From Saccharopolyspora spinosa NRRL 18395 (GTDB lineage: Bacteria > Actinomycetota > Actinomycetes > Mycobacteriales > Pseudonocardiaceae): DNA of 64,000 bases. Made by a program: the position numbers and the translations under genes. The notes beneath the pieces were generated by a model. It was not told the DNA's origin, ran no database searches, and saw only the letters and a program-made list of their open reading frames with translations. How positions within the stretch are numbered: the first letter of the stretch is position 1; every line of letters starts with the position of its first letter. The stretch is taken from the NCBI RefSeq assembly GCF_000194155.1, contig NZ_GL877878.1:2244189-2308188 (forward strand), given 5' to 3'. Below are positions 53,262 through 62,599 of the stretch, piece by piece.

Positions 53262-55619
53262 ATGACAAGGGGGCAGCGAGCTATGACCCGAGCCAGTAGA
53301 GGATCGAAGCGGCTGGTGCGGTTGGGCTTGAGCGTTCTGTTACTGGTAGGCAGCGCCACAGGCCCGATTATGGGGACGGCTTGGGCGGCTGCCGCTTCGG
53401 CAATTGACGGCACACTGACGGTTCAGGTGCTGCGAGATTTCTTCGGCACAGGCGTGATCAACACGACAATGGACGTGCCGCAGCAGGGTATGAAGGTTGA
53501 CGTTACCGACCCGGCTGGCCATCACGTCACCGGCATCACGGATGCCACCGGAAAGTTCGTGGTGTCGCCGTCGACCGTGCTGACCGGCGGCCAGTACCGC
53601 GTCGATGTCACTGTTCCGGCTCCCTACAGCAATTATTTGCGGGCGGCGCCGGCTTCTTCCCGGTATTTCGTGCCGATCCAGAATGCCGCTGGTGGGACAG
53701 ACACCCGGTCATTGGTGGCGTTCGGGGCGAACCGCCGGGGTACGTGTCCCAGCGAGGTAGCGTGTCCGACCACACTCACCACGCAATCCCAGGTGGGCAC
53801 GACTTTCGGGCTGGCCTACGACAAGTACCGGAACCGACTGTTCCAGAGCCCGGCGGTACGCCCTGTACGGGCCGGATGGCGGTGACGCCATCTACACCGT
53901 GCCGGCCGACGGTGGCGGCGTGCCAACCCTGTTCGCGAAGGTGCCGGGCGCCGTGGTGACGCCGCACAACACGGCCGACATGAACAAGGACGCTGGGTTC
54001 ACCAACGCGCCGGGTAAAGAGAGCATCGGTAGCCTGGCCCTGTCGGAGGACGGCTCGACCCTGTACGCGGTGAACCTGCTGACCCGGACCTTGGTGAGCT
54101 TCAATGCGACCGGGGCCACCGCATCAGAACCCAAAGCGGTGGTGCCGATTCCGGACCCGGGTTGCGCGGCGCCCACCGACTGGCGGCCGTTCGGGCTTGA
54201 AACGCACAACAACACGCTCTACGTCGGTGGCGTGTGTAATGCGGAGAGCACGCAGAAGCGCACAGACCTGAATGCTGTTGTCTACGCCTACGACGGCAGG
54301 CAATTCACCACGGTGCTGACCCAGCCGCTTACTGGTGAGCGCGGTTACGTCTACCACGGTAGGCCTGGCAAGGCCCAGAACAACCACTGGAACCCGTGGA
54401 ACACCAACCTGTCGACCTGGGACGAATTGCGCTTGGACAACGTCTCCATCAATCCGCAGCCTGAGTTGGCCAGCCTCGCCTTCACACGTGACGGCTCGAT
54501 GATCCTGGGTTTCCGCGACCGGTTCATGGACGTGATCAGTTCGGGTGGGATCGACCCCCGGCCGGGCAACACCACCCCGGAAACCGGCATGTCCGGTGGT
54601 GACATCAACATGGCCTGCGCCAAGCCCACCGGTGGATACTTGTGGGAAGGCACCGGAAACTGCCCCAACCACGCGGACCTTGCCACCGGCGGCGGCCAGA
54701 ACAGCGGCGTCGTCGAATACTTCCCGGGCGACTACGTTCCGGTCAAGGGTGCCCCGAGCCAGACCCCCGGGGCGCACCAGGAAGCCGCACAAGGGGCGGT
54801 TGCCTACATTCCGCAGCAGCAATGGGTCATCAGCACGGAGATGGACCCGGCCGGCAACTACAGCACTGACGGGACCGGTTACTACAACGTCGAGACCGGT
54901 AAGGGGCCCGGTAACAACCCGCCCGCCAACGGGTACCAGTTCGTCGCTTCGGGCCAGAATGGATTCGGTAAGGGTGGCGGGCTCGGCGATATCGCCTATG
55001 CGGCGGCGAATGCGCCGGTCCAGATCGGCAACGTGGTGTGGTTCGACGTGCCGCTGCCGGGTGCGACGATCAACCTGTTGGACGCCAGCGGCAAGCAAGT
55101 CGCCACGACCAAGACCGACGCCGCCGGCGAGTACTACTTCGGTGGGGTCGGCGCCGCCTACGAGCTCACACCGGGTGCGAAGTACACCGTGCAGTTCGAC
55201 GTGTGTACCGCGAACACCAGCGAGGTGCCAGACCAGCCGCCGGCAACCGAGACCGGGCACATGACTCCAACGTGATCCCGCCGACCACCGGGCAGCTGTG
55301 CAACGGATACGCACCTGTCACGGCGCCCGCCAACCCAGGAGGAGTCGATCACACGATCGACGCCGGCGTGTACATCCCACAGGCACCGCCGACGTCCCCG
55401 CCGCCGACGTCCACACCGCCACCGTCCACGCCGCCTGCCTCTACGCCTCCGACGACCCCGATGCCTCCCACACCACCCCCATCCAACACGCCGACGGACT
55501 CGCTGGCCGACACCGGTATTTCCGGCCTGCCAGAGTTGATCTTCCTCGGCGTAGTGCTCCTCGGTGCGGGCGCGGCATTCGTGTTCGTAAGCCGGAAGCG
55601 TCGCGCCAAGCAACGCTGA
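53262..55619 (+). pseudogene. LAXTG cell-wall-anchored surface protein with SdrD B-like repeat, two frameshifts
   Basis: Three consecutive frames make one protein. Frame 1 (53262-about 53850) has a signal peptide (LVRLGLSVLLLVGSATGPI...WAAAASA) and a beta-rich start. Frame 2 (about 53850-55260) continues YALYGPDGGDAIYTVPADGG, a propeller-like body with ESIGSLALSEDGSTLYAVNLLTR, and a B-like domain (IGNVVWFD...LPGATINLLDASGK) whose central calcium-loop segment is missing. Frame 3 (about 55260-55619) has NVIPPTTGQLCNGY, a Pro/Thr/Ser wall-spanning stretch, the sorting signal LADTG, a hydrophobic helix and the tail SRKRRAKQR. LAXTG is the class E sortase motif. As assembled it cannot yield the anchored protein. 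Confidence 0.8.
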
Positions 55620-56251
55620 AAACCGGGTGATCTGCCCGCCTGCGATCCGCCAATGGCGCGGGCGGGCAGACCGCCTGTCGGATGCCCTCGACGAGAACAG
55701 CCGCGAGGCCTACTTCGTCGCGGCTAAACAGCCCGTACTTGGTCAGCCCGCGCCAGGCGAATTCGGCTCTCACCGAACGAGCCCAGCGTTCCCCGCACAA
55801 CCGGCATCCCACCGATCTGGGTCTACTTTTTCGCTTCGCGGCTCCATGAAACAGGCCGTCGCTGCCAAGCGGTTTCGTCACCTCGTAACGGGAGTGCCTC
55901 GCCGCTTCCGCCGCCGGCATCTAGCGAGTAGCTCTTGTGCCACACGCGAGAAGCCGCATGGCTGACGGATCACGGCGCCTGAAATGGCTTCCCACTCCTC
56001 CAGCGTCATGTCCGCCGAGCGGACCAACCGGCTGCTCCAGAGGAACGAACCCGTCGCGTTCTCCCACGAATGTCGAGGCGGTTTGCCTAGTGTCGGCGGG
56101 ACCGACATCAGGCGTCCGCTGGCCGGGGGTGTCGATGCCGAGGGCGACCAGCCTTCTGGCGCTGCGCGGTGCGAGCGGCTCGCGATGTCGGCCGGAGGCG
56201 GGGTGCTGCAAGGGGGCCCGCGTCGAAACCCGACCGACGGGAGTTTTCTTG
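55620..56251. other. Intergenic stretch without a supported gene
   Basis: About 630 bases between the LAXTG gene and the lipase. Open frames exist on both strands, including a minus-strand frame at 55878-56108 (SFLWSSRLVRSADMTLEEWEAIS), but none has a recognised domain or clear start signals. The last 20 bases contain the GGGAG site of the lipase. Confidence 0.35.
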
Positions 56252-57373
56252 ATGATCAACCGACGATGGCGCGGGGCGGTCGCCACGATCGCTGCCGCGG
56301 GGCTCGCCCTCAGCGCACCGGCGACGGTGCAGGCGTCCGAACTGGACGGTCGTGAGATCGAGCCGGCCGCGGAGCAGAAGACGATGCTGCTGGTGCACGG
56401 CTACAACCCGGATCCCCCCACCAACTGCAACGGGTCGACCTGGGACGAAGCCCTCAAGTACTACCAGGAAGCGGGCGGCCGGGATCGTTCCTCGATGCGG
56501 ACGATCGGCTACTACGAGGGCGACCGGGCATTCTGCGATGACGTGATTGGCGACGGTCAGGCCGACCGCGAGCGGCCCATCCAGGAAATCGCCAAGGACT
56601 TCGCCAACTACATCTACAAGGAGTACACCAGCAAGGGCGAAGAGGTCGACATCGTCGCGCACTCGATGGGCGGCCTGATCACCCGCGTCGCAGTGCTCGG
56701 CACCCGCGAGGGCTGGAGCGGCTTCCCACCCAGAGTGGCGGTGGACGACATCGTCACGCTCGGTACCCCGCACCAGGGGCTGATCAACGGGTGCCGCAAT
56801 CCCGATGCGGATCCCGACGACAAGTGCACCCGGCAGTGGAACCAGATGACCCCGGCGGACGAAGGCGGGTCGGGTTTCATCGACAAGCTGCACGAGTCCG
56901 CGCCCGGCCGCAACGACCGCGGCTTGGACGATCCGTGGGCCGCCGGGATCGACTGGAGCCTAGTCAGCTCGCTGGAAGACGAAACCGTGTCGTACTACTC
57001 CGGCATCGACAAGGGCTACTTCGCGCACCAGAAGTACGGTTACGACGAAGATCTGAACGACAACGGGGTTGCGGACTGCTCGGACCCGAACGTCAGCCAC
57101 GGCAACCTCCGGCGGCTGACCGGTGCGGGCGGTTACTGCCTCCGCTACTGGCACCACGGGGCGGACGGCGGCCCCTACACCACCGAGAACGGCTGGTCCC
57201 CGCTGAAGGTGGCCTTCAAGGCGGTCCACCTACAAGGGCGACGACCTACCGCGGTGACGACCGACCGTGGTGCGGGCCCGATTTCCGCACCACGGTCACA
57301 TCCGCGCTGCGGCCTGAATCGCATCGGGTGCGATACACGCCAGTTGGTTCACCGGTACCGCGATCAGGTCTGA
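56252..57373 (+). CDS. Secreted lipase/alpha-beta hydrolase, C-terminus probably frameshifted
   Basis: A 373-codon frame. The signal peptide is RRWRGAVATIAAAGLALSAPATVQA. The hydrolase core starts TMLLVHGYNPDPPTNC; the nucleophile is Ser138 in VDIVAHSMGGLITR. LGTPHQG and a late HHGADGG His are typical of secreted actinomycete lipases. GGGAG precedes the ATG. After AFKAV near 57225 another frame gives TYKGDDLPR and a stop at 57257, directly before a strong hairpin at 57264-57296. The annotated frame instead runs through that hairpin, so the last 49 residues are probably not native. An indel of one or two bases near 57228 explains this. Confidence 0.85.
   Translation: MINRRWRGAVATIAAAGLALSAPATVQASELDGREIEPAAEQKTMLLVHGYNPDPPTNCNGSTWDEALKYYQEAGGRDRSSMRTIGYYEGDRAFCDDVIGDGQADRERPIQEIAKDFANYIYKEYTSKGEEVDIVAHSMGGLITRVAVLGTREGWSGFPPRVAVDDIVTLGTPHQGLINGCRNPDADPDDKCTRQWNQMTPADEGGSGFIDKLHESAPGRNDRGLDDPWAAGIDWSLVSSLEDETVSYYSGIDKGYFAHQKYGYDEDLNDNGVADCSDPNVSHGNLRRLTGAGGYCLRYWHHGADGGPYTTENGWSPLKVAFKAVHLQGRRPTAVTTDRGAGPISAPRSHPRCGLNRIGCDTRQLVHRYRDQV
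57264..57296 (+). terminator. Hairpin at the original lipase 3' end
   Basis: ACCGTGGTGCGG (57264-57275) and CCGCACCACGGT (57285-57296) form a perfect 12-bp stem with a 9-base loop. It lies seven bases after the stop of the alternative lipase frame and inside the open frame that continues to 57373. Confidence 0.75.
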
Positions 57374-57704
57374 ACACCTGGATTTGACCGGTCAGGGATG
57401 CGGCGGGAGCTGGCCCGAGCCTGCCCGCCGATGACCACGCCAACCCCCGCCAGTAGCGCCGCCGAAGTGGCCCAGACTCGGTCGGGGGTTCAGCCGTAAA
57501 CAACGGGGGGCGGACGGCTGGGCCAAGGCATGCACGGCCGCCGGTGTGGCAAGCACGAAACCGCCGGGCTCGCACCGTCGATCACCCGCTGATCAACCGT
57601 TACGCCACCCACCGACATCAACGCGACCGGGCTGCCGCTGGCCGCCCGGCGATGCTCGATGGCCCCCACCGAAGCACAGCGCCTGCGGACGGCTGAGGAT
57701 GCGG
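57374..57704. other. Intergenic stretch, no gene seen
   Basis: About 330 bases between the lipase frame and the small membrane protein gene that converges on it. A 104-codon minus-strand frame crosses it but lacks family resemblance and start signals. Confidence 0.4.
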
Positions 57705-58040
57705 TTAAGCCTCCTCCAAGGCCTCGCCGAAGGCCCGCAGCAGCTGCATGTGCCGGTTGTGCGCCAGCAGATGGCCCGTTCCGATGGTCAACGCCACCGG
57801 CCACGACATCAGCCCCGTACTGGCCAGGACGACTACCCCGGTCAGGTAGGCGAGCTCGTTCAGCGGGGGGAGCGGGATCGTCCCCATTCCCGGTACCGCC
57901 ACCCGTACGACGTGCCTCTCGACGGCGAGCGGGCCTTCACCTGCACGACGTGTGGCACCGGGCGGGGCAGCACCGGTTTCGCTGGCACTCTTCGACGCCG
58001 GTGTCGACGCTTTCGTCCGGGCGGTCGTTGAGCTTGTCAT
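57705..58040 (-). CDS. Small membrane protein of unknown function
   Basis: A 111-aa protein. A Ser/Thr/Ala-rich N-terminal region (about 1-45) is followed by VVRVAVPGMGTIPLPPLNELAYL, one or two hydrophobic segments (LTGVVVLASTGLMSWPVALTIGTGHLLA) and a short C-terminal tail. Proteins of this type are widespread in actinomycetes, with no known role as far as I know. ATG at 58040 is backed by GAGGA six bases upstream; the frame upstream of it has no support. Confidence 0.75.
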   Translation of the reverse strand: MTSSTTARTKASTPASKSASETGAAPPGATRRAGEGPLAVERHVVRVAVPGMGTIPLPPLNELAYLTGVVVLASTGLMSWPVALTIGTGHLLAHNRHMQLLRAFGEALEEA

Positions 58041-58229
58041 GGTTGGTCCTCGATCCTCGGGCGCGGACGGCAACGCCGTTTCCGCCGGGGCGCGAACGCC
58101 ATAACCATCCAGCGGACTGCCACGCCCTCACAGGGGCCAAGGTCCGTTCTGCACGACCGCTCGTCGAAGCCTGGGCTTCGACCGACCAGCACGGCGCGGA
58201 AGCAGGGGCTGTTCGAGATGCAACGGCCC

Positions 58230-58460
58230 CTATTCGCGCCCTGGTCTCAGGACTGCCAGTCGGGTTTCCGGTCTCGGCGGGGGCCGTTCGAAGCGGTAGC
58301 GCTGGGCTAGGTTCCCCCGCCGTGCTTCGAGGGCGAGGTTCATGTGGTGCTCGGCGCGTCGGGCGCGGTTGTCGAGGTCTTCTTCGGTGCACTGGTTCAA
58401 GAACATGGTCGGGCTACCTGGTGTCGGGGTCTGCGTGCGGCCGTCTTCGGGGTCACGCAC
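58230..58460 (-). CDS. Small hypothetical protein
   Basis: Up to 76 aa; the core probably starts at the internal Met (MFLNQCTEEDLDNRARRAEH). A charged helix (DNRARRAEHHMNLALEARRGNLAQRY) is the main feature. No family recognised. Its start overlaps the end of the next small ORF upstream, so the two may be co-transcribed. Confidence 0.45.
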   Translation of the reverse strand: MRDPEDGRTQTPTPGSPTMFLNQCTEEDLDNRARRAEHHMNLALEARRGNLAQRYRFERPPPRPETRLAVLRPGRE

Positions 58461-58719
58461 TCAGTCGATGTTGCGGGACGTCCGCGCCGATCGCGGCGCG
58501 AAGCGCATCGTGGTGCGTACGGTGCACCGTCCGGGCCCTGTCCGGACCAGGGTTGGCTCGGGTGCCCTCCTGGTCGCAGATCCAAGTGCCCATGAACAGG
58601 TTGCGGTACACGTGTGGCCGTTGGGGTTGATGGGTGGAGGAGCGTGGCTCGCGTGGTCGGAACGCGAGGATCGCGGGAGCCCCGGTGGGCGTCGCGGCGC
58701 TGGTTCGGGTTGCGTACAT
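58453..58719 (-). CDS. Small hypothetical protein
   Basis: A possible 88-aa product, rich in Pro, Arg and Thr, with FMGTWICDQEGTRANPG in the middle and HHDALRAAIGADVPQH near the end. AGGA precedes the first ATG. An internal ATG at the MGTWI position could also start it. I do not recognise it; composition is close to random for this GC content, so it may be spurious. Confidence 0.35.
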   Translation of the reverse strand: MYATRTSAATPTGAPAILAFRPREPRSSTHQPQRPHVYRNLFMGTWICDQEGTRANPGPDRARTVHRTHHDALRAAIGADVPQHRLSA

Positions 58720-58969
58720 CGGGGTGGTTCCTGGGTTGCGGGTCGGTCAGTACTGCACCAGCTTCGCCCGGCAAGGCCCCGGCAACTACGGGAGTACTAC
58801 GTAGCGACTACCTATTTCCATCTCGGGACTTTCTCCTCTGCACCGGGCGCGCCTCGCGGTGCCGAGCGCAGCCCACCGTAGCGTGGCCGTTCACCTGCGG
58901 AAACGGATGCCCGGCAGGTAGCCTCGGCGGCAGAGGTCGAGCCGTGGCTGAGCAACCCGGGGGGCCGAC

Positions 58970-59452
58970 ATGGCAATTAGCGATGGACAGCGGATCGAAT
59001 TATTGCAGCGCCGCACGATCGCCGAGCACGTCGATGCGGAGAACTCCCACGACTGGCTGCGCGTGTACGGCACATTCGTCCAGGACGAACACGCCTTCTA
59101 CGACGTCGTGCCGCTGAGCACGCGGTACGAAGGGTTCCAGGGCGTTCAGGACTTCTACCAGGTGCTGGAAACAGCCGTTCCGGATTTCCGGGTCACCGTG
59201 AACGCCGAGTACGACACGCCCGGCTCCTCGGTCCGCGAGGTGACGATCAGCGGGACGCACCAAGGTGACTACTGCGGCATCCCCCCAGCGGGGCGGCCGG
59301 TCCTGTTCGAGCTGGCCGCGTTCTACCTCTTCCGCGCGGACGCCCCGGAGAAGCTGCTCGCGGAGCGCATCTACTTCGACAACGAGACCGTGTTGCGCCA
59401 GATGCGCGGCGAGGAGAACGCGCCCACCGGAATCGGACTGGCGTCCGCCTGA
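58970..59452 (+). CDS. SnoaL-like / ester cyclase family protein (NTF2 fold)
   Basis: A 160-aa single NTF2-like domain: IAEHVDAENSHDWLRVYGTF, then YDVVPLSTRYEGFQGVQDFYQVLETAVPDFRVTV, EVTISGTHQGDYCGIPPAGRPV, and FRADAPEKLLAERIYFDNETVLRQM. This is the pattern of SnoaL-like polyketide cyclases and the broader ester cyclase group; most members are not in polyketide clusters and have no known substrate. GGGGGG precedes the ATG. It converges on the LuxR-type gene. Confidence 0.87.
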   Translation: MAISDGQRIELLQRRTIAEHVDAENSHDWLRVYGTFVQDEHAFYDVVPLSTRYEGFQGVQDFYQVLETAVPDFRVTVNAEYDTPGSSVREVTISGTHQGDYCGIPPAGRPVLFELAAFYLFRADAPEKLLAERIYFDNETVLRQMRGEENAPTGIGLASA

Positions 59453-59478
59453 CCGTCCGCCTGACCGCGCGTCGGCCG

Positions 59479-61878
59479 CTAGGTCGTGCTCTCGGAGTTT
59501 CGTTGTGCCGCCAACCAGGTCGCGATCTGGGTGCGCGAGCCGAAGTCGAGCTTGGTGAGGATGTGCTCGACGTGCGTCTCCGCGGTGCGTTGGCTGATCA
59601 CCAGTTGCGCCGCTATCTCCTTGTTCGACATCCCCTCGGCGACGGCTTCGGCGACTTGGAGCTCCCGGCGCGTCAGCGGCCAGCCCGGACGTTGCCCGCG
59701 GGCTTCCGGGGGCGCCACGGGAGCCGATCGGGTCTTGCCCCGCATGGCCATCGCGAGTCCCTGCTCCAGCGGCAGCTTCGCGGTTTCCGCGAAGATCTCG
59801 CCGAACGCGCTCTCCCCCAGCGCCGCGCGGGCCTCACCTTCAGCCTTCTTCCGGTAGTCGAGCAGCTGCTGCGAACCCAGCAGCGGAATCCCGACGAGCG
59901 GCCAGATGCGTTCCAGGACGCCGAACAGCCTCGCGGCCTGGGCGTGTTCGCCCAGGGAAACGTACGACCACGCCAGGACCTCGACCGCAACTCCGAGGCC
60001 GAAGAGATCGTTGAGGCGTGATTTGAAGCCGATGCTCTCGCGCAGATCCGCGACCGCGGCGTTGGGATCGCCCCGCATCCAGCACGCGAGGCCTCGAACC
60101 ACGAGCGCCCACGACCGGGTCCACGATTCGCCGACCTCGGCCGTGATCCGCAGGACTTCCGCGACATCCGCCGTCGCCTGGTCCGGCTCGTCCTGCAAGC
60201 ACGCCACCAACCCCGCTTGGAACAACGACATCACCATTGGGCTGGTCATCGTGTCGTGCGCGCGGTGCCGCGACCACGCCTGCAGGCACAGCTCGCGCGC
60301 CTCCGCCAGTTCCCCCTCGGCCATCGCGGCGACGCCCCTCAAGTGCATGCCGAAGGCGGCCAGGCCCTGATCCCGCAGTTCTTCGGCAAGGGCACTGCAC
60401 CGTTCAGCCGTAGCCCGCCCCCACTCCAGGTCGCCCTGGTGGGAGGCCAGCCAGCTGCAGACCCACAGATCCGTCGCCCGGGCTTCGGTGGGCCGCGAAT
60501 CCAGCGCCAGCAGGCGGTCGAGCCACTTCCGCCCCTCCGCGATGAACCCGCAAGCCGTCCAGTAGAACCACAGCGCTCCCGCCAGGCGCAGCCCCGCCTG
60601 CACCTGCCCGGGCTGCGTTGCGCAGAACTCCAGAGCTGCCCTCAAGTTGTCGTGCTCGGCAGTGATGCGCGCGCGCCACTCGAGCTGATCCGGACCGAAC
60701 CATTCGCGAGCGCATCGTTCCGCCAGGCCCAGGTACCAGTCCCGGTGCCGTTTGCGGAGTTGCTGCTTCTCGCTCTCGCCCAGCAAGCTCAGTCCGTACT
60801 CGCGGACGGTCGCCAGCATTTGGTAGCGCGTGCGGGTAGCGGTGTCGTTCCCGGCGGGCACCTCCGTGCGGATCAGGATCGACTTGTCGACCAGCGACGC
60901 CGTCAGATCCAGAACCCGCTCCGGTGTGAGATCGGCACTGCTGCAGACGTCCTCCGCGGCCTTGAGATCCATCCCACGCGCGAAGACCGACATCCGTGCC
61001 CAGAGCATGCGCTCCTCTTCCGAGCAAAGCTCGTAGCTCCAGTCCATCGTCGCTTTCAGCGTTTGATGCCGCGCCGACGTGCGGCAGCCGCCGGCAAGCA
61101 ACCGGAAGCGGTCCCCGATTCGGGCCAGGATCTCGTCCACCGAGAAGAACCGCGTGCGGGCAGCCGCCAGCTCGATCGCCAAGGGGATCCCGTCCAGCTC
61201 CCGGCACAACTTCGCGATGACGACCTCATGGCCCCGCACGCACTGGAAGCCCGCAGCCGAGGCGCGCTCGACGAACAGGCGAACCGAGTTTGGCATCTCC
61301 GCGCCCCTGAGCCGCTCCACCTCGGATGGGTCGGGCACCGGCAGGGTGGACACCACGAGCACGTGCTCGCCGTACACGTCGAGGGGCTGCCGGCTGGTGG
61401 CCAGAACGCGCAGCGCGGGGGCGACGTCGAGCAGCACGGTGCACGCCTTTACGCACCCGCCCAGCACCTGCTCGCAATTGTCCAGCACGATCAGGATGTC
61501 CTTGTCCCGGACGTAATCCGCGAGCACGGCCTCCACGCCGCGGGAGGACCAGTCCTGGATGCCCAATGCCTGGGCGATGGTGTGCACGACCAGTTCGTCC
61601 TCGTGCACCTCGGCCAACTCGACCAGCCAAGCGCCGTCCCGGTAGGCCCGGCCCAGTTGTACTGCCGCGCGCAGCGCCAGCCGGGTCTTGCCGACACCGC
61701 CGACTCCGATCAAGGTCACCATCCGGGAGCGGGACAACATTTCCCTGACATCGGCGATTTCTTGCCGACGCCCAACGAAACTCGTCCGCTCAGCGGGAAG
61801 GTTACCCACACGCCTGTGTGTCGTACGACCGGCCACTACGGCCCCAGAACGAGAAAACAACACAACGCGAAATTCCAC
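59479..61878 (-). CDS. LuxR-family ATPase regulator (LAL type)
   Basis: About 799 aa. An NB-ARC/AAA-type ATPase domain lies first: Walker A LIGVGGVGKTRLALRA, Walker B DILIVLDNCEQVL, sensor LRVLATSRQPL, and GIPLAIELAAARTRFFSV with LKATMDWSYELCSEEERMLWARMSVFA. A TPR-like helical region follows (about 420-720). The C-terminal LuxR HTH is PLTRRELQVAEAVAEGMSNKEIAAQLVISQRTAETHVEHILTKLDF. This makes a large ATP-dependent, ligand-controlled activator. The N-terminal start is uncertain: the frame extends to 62043; GTG at 61878 (VEFRVVLFSRSG) gives a normal family N-terminus. It may control the neighbouring small secreted protein. Confidence 0.88.
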   Translation of the reverse strand: MEFRVVLFSRSGAVVAGRTTHRRVGNLPAERTSFVGRRQEIADVREMLSRSRMVTLIGVGGVGKTRLALRAAVQLGRAYRDGAWLVELAEVHEDELVVHTIAQALGIQDWSSRGVEAVLADYVRDKDILIVLDNCEQVLGGCVKACTVLLDVAPALRVLATSRQPLDVYGEHVLVVSTLPVPDPSEVERLRGAEMPNSVRLFVERASAAGFQCVRGHEVVIAKLCRELDGIPLAIELAAARTRFFSVDEILARIGDRFRLLAGGCRTSARHQTLKATMDWSYELCSEEERMLWARMSVFARGMDLKAAEDVCSSADLTPERVLDLTASLVDKSILIRTEVPAGNDTATRTRYQMLATVREYGLSLLGESEKQQLRKRHRDWYLGLAERCAREWFGPDQLEWRARITAEHDNLRAALEFCATQPGQVQAGLRLAGALWFYWTACGFIAEGRKWLDRLLALDSRPTEARATDLWVCSWLASHQGDLEWGRATAERCSALAEELRDQGLAAFGMHLRGVAAMAEGELAEARELCLQAWSRHRAHDTMTSPMVMSLFQAGLVACLQDEPDQATADVAEVLRITAEVGESWTRSWALVVRGLACWMRGDPNAAVADLRESIGFKSRLNDLFGLGVAVEVLAWSYVSLGEHAQAARLFGVLERIWPLVGIPLLGSQQLLDYRKKAEGEARAALGESAFGEIFAETAKLPLEQGLAMAMRGKTRSAPVAPPEARGQRPGWPLTRRELQVAEAVAEGMSNKEIAAQLVISQRTAETHVEHILTKLDFGSRTQIATWLAAQRNSESTT

Positions 61879-61957
61879 CCGCCAGCCTACGGCCGCTTCG
61901 CGCTCAAAGCGAGCGAGCAGCCGGGCGGCACGAGCATGTTCGACGGCAGCGGTGCGG

Positions 61958-62266
61958 TCACGAGACGGCTTCCGACACCCTTCCGACCACTCGCCGGGCG
62001 AGGTCGTGTGCCAGTTGGTGATCGCGGCACAGGTCCCAGGCAAGATCGCGGGCTACGTCCTTGGCCAGGTCCCGCGCGAGATCGCGGGCCAAATCCCTCG
62101 CCAGGTCCCGGGCGAGATCGCGGGCCAGGTCCCGCGCGATGTCACCGCCATCGATTTCGCTCACCTCGACAACGGGGGCGGCCTCGGCAGGCCGCGGCAC
62201 CGCGGGCAGCAACGCGACCGCTGCAGCGGGCACGGTGGTGAATGCGATCTTGCCGAGAATGCGCAT
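61958..62266 (-). CDS. Small secreted protein with DLAR tetrapeptide repeats
   Basis: A 102-aa protein. A signal-like N-terminus (MRILGKIAFTTVPAAAVALL...AEAAP) is followed by VVEVSEIDGGDI and then about nine tandem tetrapeptides of the form D(L/V)A(R/K/W), encoded by 12-base repeats at about 62042-62145. A His/Asp tail ends it. The repeat should form a charged amphipathic helix or coil with regular Asp and Arg. No family recognised. ATG at 62266 has GGAG at 10 bases. It is just upstream of, and on the same strand as, the LuxR-type regulator. Confidence 0.55.
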   Translation of the reverse strand: MRILGKIAFTTVPAAAVALLPAVPRPAEAAPVVEVSEIDGGDIARDLARDLARDLARDLARDLARDLAKDVARDLAWDLCRDHQLAHDLARRVVGRVSEAVS

Positions 62267-62599
62267 GAGCAGCGGTCTCCGGATCTTCGAGAGCAGTACC
62301 TTTCCGATCTTCGTCCGGTGCCTTCCGGAGCCACATCGCTGGATCGTGTATCGACCATCCCCCCAGCCGGCTGCCATGCCGATCTGGCGCTGGTCGGATC
62401 CGCTCGGCCGTGGTCGTCCAGGGCCATCGACTTGGCCGCCTCGTCGATCCCGGACCGATCCTGGCGCAGCCAGCAGTGGCGCTCCACCGCGCCGCGCACG
62501 CACTGCTCGTCGACAATCCTGCGAAATCTCCCCACGACGTCCAAAAGGCTTTCGCTCAATGGAAACCGCAGTGGCGCAGAACCTGCAACCGCCGGGCCG

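Noticed and set aside
58230-58881. Plus-strand frames opposite the two small minus-strand ORFs
   Set aside because: Composition is shadow-like with no start signals; the minus-strand frames are only slightly better and were given low confidence.
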